DNA from: Myxococcaceae bacterium
GTDB lineage: Bacteria; Myxococcota; Myxococcia; Myxococcales; Myxococcaceae
Direction: 5' to 3'
Length of the DNA: 59,226 nt
NCBI GenBank assembly: GCA_022842905.1
Contig: JALHOS010000002.1
Location: 1 to 59,226 of the forward strand
Shown here: in pieces, positions 8,514 to 15,911 of the stretch
Layout of the letters: each line of letters begins with the position of its first letter
How positions within the stretch are numbered: the first letter of the stretch is position 1
Position numbers and translations under genes: made by a program
The notes under the pieces: generated by a model
What the model was told of the DNA's origin: nothing
Seen by the model: the letters and a program-made list of their open reading frames with translations, nothing else
The model's database searches: none

Positions 8514-9575
8514 TCATGGGTGCGTGAGCGCTGTTGAGTGAGCGCGCAGGAAGTCGAGCACTGGCGTCCAGACGTCCTCGGCGGCGTGCTCTCCAATCAC
8601 CAAGTCCATGTGACCGTATTCGGCCTGCGCGCCGTTCGCCTTGGATATGAGCGCCCAGGCCTTGGGGCCAGCCCAAGCGCGAAAGCCGTCCTTGACAGCC
8701 GGGGTCAGCGCGATGCGATCGAACGCGCCTGCGACGACGAGGAGTGGCGTCGTCGCCCGCCCCATGTCGGCGCGCAGATCGAGCCGACCGTCGGCCGACA
8801 GGAAGCGCCCGGAGGAAGCCAGCTGGAGGAAGTGGCGCGCGACCGGGCCTGAGGTGTCCGCGGTGCCGTAGGCCATGAGCCGCTGCCACGACGCCACGCG
8901 GGTGCTCTCGCGTCGGTAGAACAGCCGCTCGAAGAAGTCGTCGGCGACGCCACCTTGAAACGGCGCGGCCACGGCCGAGCCGAAGGCGCTCGGCAACGCG
9001 CCCGACTTCGGAAGCAGCGGCGGCGCCGCCTGGGCGAGGACGCGATCGAGCACCGTGCCCCAGTCCAGTCGCGTCGGCGAGCCCAACGTCGCCGCGGCAG
9101 CGACCCCCTGCCCGCCCTGCGACAGGTACGCGTAGAGCACCATGCCGCCCATGCTGTGGCCGATGTAGTCGAGCTGCGGGGCGCCGCTCTGGGCCAGCAC
9201 GTGGCGAATGGCCGCGGGCAGATCGTGCCGCCAGTAGTCGTCGAAGGAGATCGGCCCGCGACCCAAGCGCACGTCCACCCTGCTCGACGAGCCCGTGCCG
9301 CGCAGCGACAGCGTCCAGGCCTGCCGGCCGTGGGCCGAGAGCCACCGCGCCAGGCTGTGGCCTTCGTCGAGGTCCATGTTCCGCGCGTTGGCGGAGATGC
9401 CGTGGCACAGCAGCACCGGCCGCCCCGTCACGGGCCCTTGTGCGTCGTAGCGCACCAGCTCCAGTTCCCAGCCGTCGTCCGTCGTCGCGCGCTGCACGAG
9501 GGCGCGGTCCGGCAGCGGCACCGTGCGCACGCAGGCGGACAGGAGCAGCCAGACGGCACAGGACGCGGCCTTCAC
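8514..9575 (-). CDS. Alpha/beta-hydrolase lipoprotein
   Basis: 353 residues with a lipoprotein signal (LLLSAC, Cys15) and a complete alpha/beta-hydrolase triad: nucleophile Ser in GHSMGG, Asp in AGAFDRIAL and His in YGHMDLV. The oxyanion-side LLCHGISANARN segment also fits. It is probably a membrane-anchored lipase or esterase. The start is GTG 9573-9575. This GTG sits in a copy of the 3' end of the neighbouring hydrolase gene (see the remnant at 9572-9646), suggesting that the two genes once overlapped as GTGA. It precedes the M16 peptidase pair by 19 bases. Confidence 0.85.
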   Translation of the reverse strand: MKAASCAVWLLLSACVRTVPLPDRALVQRATTDDGWELELVRYDAQGPVTGRPVLLCHGISANARNMDLDEGHSLARWLSAHGRQAWTLSLRGTGSSSRVDVRLGRGPISFDDYWRHDLPAAIRHVLAQSGAPQLDYIGHSMGGMVLYAYLSQGGQGVAAAATLGSPTRLDWGTVLDRVLAQAAPPLLPKSGALPSAFGSAVAAPFQGGVADDFFERLFYRRESTRVASWQRLMAYGTADTSGPVARHFLQLASSGRFLSADGRLDLRADMGRATTPLLVVAGAFDRIALTPAVKDGFRAWAGPKAWALISKANGAQAEYGHMDLVIGEHAAEDVWTPVLDFLRAHSTALTHP

Positions 9576-9646
9576 GGGGCCTCCAGCAACGTGGCGATGA
9601 CGGGGAACGCTTCCCGGCTCGCCGAGGGCGACGCTTGGAGCGACGA
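9572..9646 (-). pseudogene. Remnant copy of the 3' end of the adjacent hydrolase gene
   Basis: Read on the minus strand, this segment ends in FPVIATLLEAP-stop, while the intact gene at 9703-10614 ends in FPVIAAFLEAP-stop. About 24 codons align, with S-S-L-Q-A-S-P matching A-S-L-L-A-S-P upstream. Both copies are followed by the same TGAAGGCC. It is best read as the left-over end of a duplicated hydrolase gene whose body was lost, leaving the junction twice. A third short copy of GCGCCGTGAGGGCC lies between them near 9650-9663. Confidence 0.7.
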
Positions 9647-9702
9647 GGCGCGGCCCTCACGGCGCCGCCGACGGTGACTCCAGCGGCGACGCCAATCGGC
9701 CT

Positions 9703-10614
9703 TCACGGCGCCTCCAGGAACGCGGCGATGACGGGGAACACGTCCTTGGCCGCCGTGGGGGACGCGAGCAGCGACGCGTGTCCGTAGTCCTCCGCCGCGA
9801 AGAGGCGCGTGAACGTGCGGACGACGACCGGCGCCGAGGAGACCTCGCGCAGCGGGCTGGCCAGCTCCGGGGGCGCGAAGCCGTCACCCAGCGCCAGCAG
9901 CTGCAGCGTGGGCCGATCGAAGCCCTTGAGCGCGGCGCCAACCGTACTTGTGCCCAGCGGGAAGTCACCGGCCCGCATCCACGCCAGCAGCTCCGCCGAC
10001 CGCTGCGGCCCCAAGTCCCTCGCCGCCCAGCCCAGCGCCGCCCGCACGCGAGCGCCTCCGCGAACCTCCGGCGCGAAGAGCTGCGAGAAGACCTCCGCGC
10101 CGTCGGGGGACGACAGGAGCGCCGTGAAGCGGCCCTGATCGCGCAGGAAGCGCTCGGTGGCGCGGTTGGGGAGTTCGGTGAGCACCGGCGTGTTGGCGGC
10201 GACCACGCGGCGCACCGCCGGCGCGTCAGGCCCAGCCAACCGCGCCAACACCAGCGTGCCGAGCCACCCGTGCACGACGACGTCGACTGGGCGGCCAGAC
10301 TCGCTCACCGCCAGCCGGAGCACCGCCGGGACGTCCACCGTCGCGGCCTCCACGAGCCCACCGCGCGACGACGCGCTCCCCTGTCCGCGAACATCGACCG
10401 CGTAGACGGTACGCCCCCGCTCAGCCAACGCGAGCGCGAGCGGCCGCAGGAGCGTGCGCCCGAACCCCACGTCGGCGAACAGCACCACCGTGCCCACGGC
10501 GCTGCGCGGCCGGACCTTCGTCACCACGAGCCGCGCCCCATCGGAGACGACCAGCTCCCGGTGCGACACCGTCGGCCCGGCCAGAAGCAGGCCGGCGATC
10601 ACCGCGCCCAGCAT
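9703..10614 (-). CDS. Alpha/beta-hydrolase-fold protein without the nucleophile serine
   Basis: 303 residues with a short hydrophobic N-terminus (LGAVIAGLLLAG), probably a signal peptide. The fold is recognisable from TVVLFADVGFGRTLLRP, YAVDVRGQG (the strand-4 motif) and a final EDYGHASLL that supplies the His; an Asp lies in LALGDGFAP. At the nucleophile elbow the sequence is VVVHGWLGTLVLAR, where GxSxG is expected, so the serine is replaced by Trp. It may be a non-catalytic hydrolase-like protein. The ATG shares one base with the stop of the upstream response-regulator gene (TGATG), so the two are coupled. Confidence 0.8.
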   Translation of the reverse strand: MLGAVIAGLLLAGPTVSHRELVVSDGARLVVTKVRPRSAVGTVVLFADVGFGRTLLRPLALALAERGRTVYAVDVRGQGSASSRGGLVEAATVDVPAVLRLAVSESGRPVDVVVHGWLGTLVLARLAGPDAPAVRRVVAANTPVLTELPNRATERFLRDQGRFTALLSSPDGAEVFSQLFAPEVRGGARVRAALGWAARDLGPQRSAELLAWMRAGDFPLGTSTVGAALKGFDRPTLQLLALGDGFAPPELASPLREVSSAPVVVRTFTRLFAAEDYGHASLLASPTAAKDVFPVIAAFLEAP

Positions 10615-11276
10615 CACAGCTGCACGATCCCCGCCTTGAGCGCCGCGACGACGGCCTCCACGTGGGAGTTGACGCCCATCTTCCGGTAGATGTGGCCCAG
10701 GTGGGTCTTCACCGTGCGCCGCTCGATCGCCATGACCTGGCCGACCTCGGCGTTGGACAGGCCCTTGGCGACGTAGCGCAGCACGTCGAACTCGAGCGGC
10801 GTCAGCCCCCACGGGTTCTCGACGCTCTGCTTCTTGGCCTGCACGGCTTGGAAGTAATTCCAGAAGCGCCGGGCGATCACTGGCTCGAGCACCGTGCCCC
10901 CCTGGAGGACCTCGGCGATGCCGGCGCGAATCTTGTCCGGGCCCACGCGCTTGACGAGGTACCCGCTCGCGCCGGCCTGCATGGCCTCGTACACCTTCTG
11001 CTCGTCGTCGAAGGACGTGAGGATCAGCACTTCGACCTGCGGGCAGCGGACCTTGAGCCGACGCGTCACCTCGATGCCGTCGATGCCGGGCAGCTCCAGA
11101 TCGAGCAGCACGACGTCCGGGAGCAGCTTGCCGATCTGATCGACCGCGCTCTCCCCTTCCTGCGCCGTGCCCACGACCTCGAGCTCGGGGAACGCCGAGA
11201 GCACCTTGAGCACGTTCTTCAGGAGCACCGGCTGGTCTTCGACGACGAAGAGGCGGTGGGGCTTGGCGGCGTCCAT
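10614..11276 (-). CDS. NarL/LuxR-type response regulator
   Basis: A 220-residue two-component response regulator. The receiver domain (about 7-125) has acidic residues E13/D14, phospho-acceptor D59 in VVLLDLELPG, a Thr in LILTSFDD and the conserved Lys in GYLVKR. The C-terminal LuxR helix-turn-helix (about 150-215) includes LTPLEFDVLRYVAKGLSNAEV and RTVKTHLGHIYRKMGV. No histidine kinase lies nearby; instead the preceding gene encodes a pseudokinase. It is coupled to the following hydrolase-like gene by a TGATG overlap, so output and hydrolase are probably made together. Confidence 0.92.
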   Translation of the reverse strand: MDAAKPHRLFVVEDQPVLLKNVLKVLSAFPELEVVGTAQEGESAVDQIGKLLPDVVLLDLELPGIDGIEVTRRLKVRCPQVEVLILTSFDDEQKVYEAMQAGASGYLVKRVGPDKIRAGIAEVLQGGTVLEPVIARRFWNYFQAVQAKKQSVENPWGLTPLEFDVLRYVAKGLSNAEVGQVMAIERRTVKTHLGHIYRKMGVNSHVEAVVAALKAGIVQL

Positions 11277-11370
11277 GGTCTTGGGGTCCTCGCGGGGCTT
11301 CGAAAGCGCTCACACTCTGCCCGCGCGCCGGGCGAGCGTCGACAGCGCCGAGTGGGGAACGTCAGCGGCC

Positions 11371-12894
11371 TTAGAACGCGACCAGCTTCGCCGTCTTCCC
11401 CGCTTCGATCGTCACGAAGCTCTCCTGCTCCGCGCCGTCCTTCGGCTCGCGCACCCAGACCTGCCGCTCGCCGACGTCGACGCTCACCTTCGCGACGTCG
11501 CCGCACAGCCGGCGCCCGTCGATCTGCACCTCGACGGGGACCGACGAGACGATCAACAACGTGCCGCGCTCCGGTCCGGTCGCCTCGTAACAAGGCGCGC
11601 TCGGATCCGCGCCGCGCCGCAGGCTCCCGACGACGGCCTTGGGCGGTCCAGGCGCCTTGGGTTTGGCGCCCCGCTTCTCGGCGAGCACGCGCTCGAGAGG
11701 CCCGGGCAAGTACGAGATCAGCGCGCCGAGGTGATCGTCGGTGGACAGCGCCCAGAACGTGATCATCGCCCCGAGCATGACGATCAGCGCCGTGAAGCCC
11801 GCCCGCGCGGCGTAGCGCTCACGGCGCTCGGCGACCCGTCGCCAGAACGCCACGTCCGGCGGGAGCACGTCGCCTTCCTTCTGGAACGGCATGGCGTACT
11901 GGCGCCGCGTGGGCGCGGGCGGCGCGGGCGTGGACACGACGACGGGCGGCGCGGGCTTGGGCCTGGCGCGGGCCTCGCGGATCGACGGCGGCTCGACGAC
12001 GGTCGCCGGCACCTGCGTCTGCTCTGGCTCCGGCGGCGCTCGAGGCGCGGGCTCAGGCTCAGGCAACGCGTGGCTGCGGTCCGTCGCGGCGTCGAAGGGC
12101 TCGGTGTGCTCCAGCTTCAGCTCGCCCCGCAGCTCCCTGGGCACCCGGGCGTCGTCGAGGACCGTCGCCGCGCTGGTCAGCCGAGTCTCGAGCAGCCTCC
12201 GCCACACCTCCAACGGCGCCGCGCCGCCGGTCGCGTCCAGCGCGTCGACCAAGGCCCTGGCGAGCGCGGAAGCAGACGAGAAGCCCCGCGCCGGCGACGG
12301 ATCGATGCTGCGGAGCACGACGCTGAGCGCCTTGGGCTGCAGGCCGGGCACCTGCTCGGCGAGCGCTTCGGGCTCCGGCGGCGGCGTCGGCGGTTCCTTC
12401 CCAGTGAGCGACCGGTACAGCAGCCGGCCGACGTCCTGCACGTCGCCCAGCGCCCCGCGGCCCTTCGTACGCCCGAAGCCGGACAGCCGGACCTGGGCAT
12501 CCTTCGACAGGTGCACCAAGCGCGGCTCGAGGCGCCCGTGCACCAAGCCGACGGCGTGCGCTTGGGCGAGCGTCTGCGCGAGCGACGCGGCGATGGCGAG
12601 CGCGACCGGCGGCGGGAGCACGCCCGTCGCCAGCACGTGGTGGAGCGTGCCGGCCCCGAAGGCCGCCCGGACGATCGCAGTGCGCCCGGCGACGACGCCG
12701 ACCTCATGCACACGAACGACGCCGCCCTGGGTGAATGTCTGCGCGGTGACGGCCGCCCGCGCCTGGGCCCGGCGCTGGACTTCGTCGCCGAGGCCGGGGC
12801 TCCACAGCTCGACGACCACCGGCGCGCCGTCCAGCTCCGCGGCGAACTCGTCGGCCCCTTCCGTCCCCTGCAGTCGCGAGAGCACGCGCAGCAC
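11371..12894 (-). CDS. Membrane pseudokinase with PEGA-like C-terminus
   Basis: About 507 residues resembling myxobacterial Ser/Thr kinases, but the catalytic residues are changed. The catalytic loop reads VHGRLEP instead of HRDLKP, the metal-binding DFG is SGFGRT, and no VAIK lysine is seen (PVVVELW). The domain (residues 1 to about 230) is followed by a Pro/Glu-rich linker, one membrane span (ALIVMLGAMITFWAL) and an extracytoplasmic PEGA-like segment (VPVEVQIDGRRLCGDV). The start is uncertain: GTG 12894 is chosen; a CTG at 12918 overlapping the previous stop is an alternative. It probably acts as a scaffold or allosteric partner rather than an active kinase. Confidence 0.75.
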   Translation of the reverse strand: MLRVLSRLQGTEGADEFAAELDGAPVVVELWSPGLGDEVQRRAQARAAVTAQTFTQGGVVRVHEVGVVAGRTAIVRAAFGAGTLHHVLATGVLPPPVALAIAASLAQTLAQAHAVGLVHGRLEPRLVHLSKDAQVRLSGFGRTKGRGALGDVQDVGRLLYRSLTGKEPPTPPPEPEALAEQVPGLQPKALSVVLRSIDPSPARGFSSASALARALVDALDATGGAAPLEVWRRLLETRLTSAATVLDDARVPRELRGELKLEHTEPFDAATDRSHALPEPEPAPRAPPEPEQTQVPATVVEPPSIREARARPKPAPPVVVSTPAPPAPTRRQYAMPFQKEGDVLPPDVAFWRRVAERRERYAARAGFTALIVMLGAMITFWALSTDDHLGALISYLPGPLERVLAEKRGAKPKAPGPPKAVVGSLRRGADPSAPCYEATGPERGTLLIVSSVPVEVQIDGRRLCGDVAKVSVDVGERQVWVREPKDGAEQESFVTIEAGKTAKLVAF

Positions 12895-12914
12895 GATCAG
12901 ATCCGCTCGTGGGC

Positions 12915-13229
12915 TCAGGCCGACCGCGGCGTCCGCACCCGGCGCTTCTTCGCCGCGCGCGCGAAGACTTCGTCCCTCAGCTTGAGCCCCGCGAAGACGA
13001 AGCCGCACCACACGCAGGTCGGCTTCCGGTAGCCCTTGGGGAGCGGCACCGTGCAGCCGGGGCACCGCCGGCCTTGGGGTTTGGGCAGCGGCGGCAGCCC
13101 GAGCGTCTTGCGCACCGTAGGCTTGCGGACCTTGTCCTCGACCTTGAGCAGCCGCGCCTCGAGCAACGCCACGCGCTGGAGCAAGTCCCGGGTCTCCTCG
13201 GCAGAAAGGCCTCTGGTGCGCTTGCTCAT
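12915..13229 (-). CDS. Small zinc-ribbon protein with N-terminal coiled coil
   Basis: A 104-residue basic protein. The N-terminal third is a predicted coiled coil (LLQRVALLEARLLKVEDK), then a two-pair zinc ribbon (CPGC, about 20 residues, CVWC) and a lysine/arginine-rich tail (AAKKRRVR) that could bind nucleic acid. The start is ATG 13229; an upstream GTG would add seven residues. It is the first gene of the minus-strand run through the pseudokinase and response regulator, and is divergent from the nucleotidase gene. Function unknown. Confidence 0.7.
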   Translation of the reverse strand: MSKRTRGLSAEETRDLLQRVALLEARLLKVEDKVRKPTVRKTLGLPPLPKPQGRRCPGCTVPLPKGYRKPTCVWCGFVFAGLKLRDEVFARAAKKRRVRTPRSA

Positions 13230-13273
13230 CGTCGGTAAGAAGCGTGCCACGACCTCTTCGAGAAGGAAAAAAC

Positions 13274-14932
13274 GTGAACTCCATTCATGGCGGGCTCCGT
13301 GGCGAGAGTGACGCGGAGCGCGTGGCGCAAGCGCAGCGGCGGGCGCAGGCGCTGCTGTCGGACCCGACGCTGGGCAAGATCTTCCAGGCCCGCTCGGGCC
13401 GCGACGTGCCGGTCGCGCGGCAGGTCTTCGTCAACCGCAACCTGCACCTGGGCAAGGTCGAGGCCGTCGGCTTCGACATGGACTACACGCTGGCGATCTA
13501 CCACCTGCGGCGGATCGAACAGCTCAGCTACGACATGACGATCGAGCGGCTGGTGACGCACAAGGGCTACCCAGAGGAGCTGCGCAAGCTCACGTACGAT
13601 CACGCCGCCGTGATCCGCGGGCTCTTCATCGACAAGCGCTACGGGAACCTCCTCAAGATCGACCGCTTCGGCCACGTGGGGCGCGCGTTCCACGGGAGCG
13701 ATCCGCTCAGCGAAGAGCAGCTCGACAAGCTGTATCGAAACGAGCGCATTCGGCTCAAGAACGACGACTACGCCTGGCTCGACACCCTCTTCGCGCTGCC
13801 CGAAGGCGCGATCTTCCTGGGCTGCGTGGACCTGTTCGAGAAAGAGCTCCAGCGCCCGCTCGACTACCGCAAGCTCTTCGACGACGTGCGCGAGTCGATC
13901 GACACGGTGCACCGCGACAACACGCTCAAGGCCGTCATTCGCCAGGACATCGCCAAGTACATCTACAAGGACGAGGAGCTGGGCCCCGCGCTGCACAAGC
14001 TGCGGTCCGGCGGGAAGAAGCTCTTCGTGCTGACGAACTCGCTGTGGGACTACACGCAGGCCGTCATGAGCTACCTGCTCGACGGGCTCTTGCCCGAGTA
14101 CCCGAGCTGGCGGAACTACTTCGACGTGGTGATCACCGGCGCGGCCAAGCCCGCGTTCTTCAGCGAAGCGCGGCCGTTCTTGGAGATCGACGCGAGCACC
14201 GAAGCGAACACCGTCTTGGGCGAAGCGGAGTCCCTCGAGCGGGGCAAGGTGTACCAGGGCGGAAACCTGGCGGCCTTCGAACGCATGACGGAGATCGCCG
14301 GCGGCGCGGTGCTCTACGTCGGCGACCACATCTACGGCGACATTCTCAAGTCGAAGAAGACGTCGATGTGGCGCACCTGCATGATCGTCCAGGAGATCGA
14401 AGACGAGATCACCTACCTCGAGTCCCGCCGAGACGAGGTGACCCGGCTGGCGGATCTCGAGCTGCTGCAGAGCCGGCTGGACGACGAGGTGCAGCGGCAC
14501 AAGACGCAGCTCAACCAGATCGAGCGCAAGCTGGAGCGCGAGGCGACGGCGCCGCTCGAGCAGTCGGAGCTCGAGGCCGCCTTCAAGGCGGTCAAGGGTG
14601 AGCTCGATCACCTCCGCAAGTCGCACAAGGACTGCATGGGGCTGGCCCGCACGCTCGAAGAGGACATCGAACGAGGGTTCAACCCGCGCTGGGGCCTGCA
14701 CTTCAAGGAAGGCGTCGAGAACTCGCGCTTCGGCGAGCAGGTCGAGCAGTACGCCTGCCTGTACACCAGCCGCGTCTCCAACTTGGGCAGCTACAGCCCC
14801 ATGCACACCTTCCGCTCGGCCCGCGAGCAGATGCCGCACGAGCTGGCCGGCGCGCTGTCAGCCAAGCTCGGCGCGCTGGGCAGCGAAGGGCTCCCGAAGG
14901 CGGCCAACCGCGCCCCGACCGACATTCCGTAG
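13274..14932 (+). CDS. HAD-superfamily 5'-nucleotidase (HAD-IG type)
   Basis: 552 residues of the cytosolic purine 5'-nucleotidase type. HAD motif I is GFDMDYTLAIY with the nucleophile and acid/base Asp pair, motif II is VLTNS, and the C-side VLYVGDHIYGDILKSKK carries the motif III Lys and motif IV Asp cluster. A long charged coiled-coil-like stretch (about residues 375-460) is inserted before the C-terminus, as in the HAD-IG family. The start is GTG 13274, seven bases after AAGGA; an in-frame GTG at 13244 lacks such a site. It would dephosphorylate IMP/GMP-like nucleotides; the precise substrate is unproven. Confidence 0.9.
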   Translation: MNSIHGGLRGESDAERVAQAQRRAQALLSDPTLGKIFQARSGRDVPVARQVFVNRNLHLGKVEAVGFDMDYTLAIYHLRRIEQLSYDMTIERLVTHKGYPEELRKLTYDHAAVIRGLFIDKRYGNLLKIDRFGHVGRAFHGSDPLSEEQLDKLYRNERIRLKNDDYAWLDTLFALPEGAIFLGCVDLFEKELQRPLDYRKLFDDVRESIDTVHRDNTLKAVIRQDIAKYIYKDEELGPALHKLRSGGKKLFVLTNSLWDYTQAVMSYLLDGLLPEYPSWRNYFDVVITGAAKPAFFSEARPFLEIDASTEANTVLGEAESLERGKVYQGGNLAAFERMTEIAGGAVLYVGDHIYGDILKSKKTSMWRTCMIVQEIEDEITYLESRRDEVTRLADLELLQSRLDDEVQRHKTQLNQIERKLEREATAPLEQSELEAAFKAVKGELDHLRKSHKDCMGLARTLEEDIERGFNPRWGLHFKEGVENSRFGEQVEQYACLYTSRVSNLGSYSPMHTFRSAREQMPHELAGALSAKLGALGSEGLPKAANRAPTDIP

Positions 14933-14957
14933 GCCGTCGGGACCGCTCGCAGCGACG

Positions 14958-15911
14958 TCAGGGGGAACCGGCGTCGACGGCAGGCGCTGACCGCGGCGCG
15001 TGGGGCACTTCCCGCGCGACCTTGCGCACGTCGTCGTAGGCGGCGTCGTCGGCCGGCGTGAACCCGTTGATCTCCAGCGGCCCCAAGATCTCCCGCCCGG
15101 CCCGCTCGCTGCCGGACAGCGCCAAGAGCGCGCGGCTGATCGCCTCACCGACCTCGAGCGGCACGTCGCGCCGCAGACAGAAGATGTCGCGGGGCATGCG
15201 CTGGGTCTTGGCGATCACCCGAAAGCTCCGCGGGTCGACGCCCCGGGCCCGGCGCAGCGCCGCGAACGCGCCCTGGTACGTCGCGCCCACGTCGACGCGG
15301 CCTTCGAGCACGGCCAGCAACACCGCTTCGTGGTTGCCCAAGAACTCCGTCGACGCGAGCGTCACCGGGTTGAACTTGCGGTCGCGCAGCAGCTTCATCG
15401 GGTACAGGTAGCCCGACGTGGAGTCCGGATCGACGAAGCCGAAGCGCGCCCCGACGAGCTCTTCGATCGACCGCCGGGGGCTGTCGTCGCGCACGAACAC
15501 GTAGCCCGACGCGGTGGCCGAGCCGTCGGCGATGCTCTGCACCAGGCAGTTGAGCTTCACCTCGTCGGTGGCCTGCGTGTACGCGTACGGGCTGAGCGAC
15601 ACGAGATCGTACTCCCCGGCCTTCACCTTGTTGATCGCGTCGGCGTAGGTGTCCGGCACCAGAATGTGCACCGGCACGGACAGCTGCCGCTGCAGGTACT
15701 CCCCGAAGCGCGCGTACGACTTGCGCAGCGTGTCCGTCGCCAGCGACGGAATGACCCCCAGACGCAGCTGCGTGAAGCCCTGGGGCGGCGCAAAGGACTT
15801 CGGCGCCTTGGGCGCGGCGCGTCGAGCGGGCACCGAGCGCTCCGGGAGCGGCTCACACGCGCCACCGGCGACCACCACGAGCAGCCAGCAGGTGAGCGAA
15901 CGCAGCGTCAC
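14958..15911 (-). CDS. PhnD-like phosphate/phosphonate-binding lipoprotein
   Basis: A 317-residue lipoprotein (lipobox ending GGAC, Cys19) with the type-2 periplasmic-binding fold of the PhnD group. LRLGVIPSLATDTLRKSY opens the fold, AGEYDLVSLSPYAY is a ligand-site segment, and GFVDPDSTSGYLYP plus VDVGATYQGAF follow. In transporters this protein delivers phosphonate or phosphite to PhnCE, but no transporter gene lies beside it. Instead its GTG start is inside the stop (GTGA) of a membrane diguanylate cyclase gene, which suggests that it may feed ligand information to that enzyme. A free-standing binding protein for a distant transporter is the alternative. Confidence 0.88.
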   Translation of the reverse strand: MTLRSLTCWLLVVVAGGACEPLPERSVPARRAAPKAPKSFAPPQGFTQLRLGVIPSLATDTLRKSYARFGEYLQRQLSVPVHILVPDTYADAINKVKAGEYDLVSLSPYAYTQATDEVKLNCLVQSIADGSATASGYVFVRDDSPRRSIEELVGARFGFVDPDSTSGYLYPMKLLRDRKFNPVTLASTEFLGNHEAVLLAVLEGRVDVGATYQGAFAALRRARGVDPRSFRVIAKTQRMPRDIFCLRRDVPLEVGEAISRALLALSGSERAGREILGPLEINGFTPADDAAYDDVRKVAREVPHAPRSAPAVDAGSP

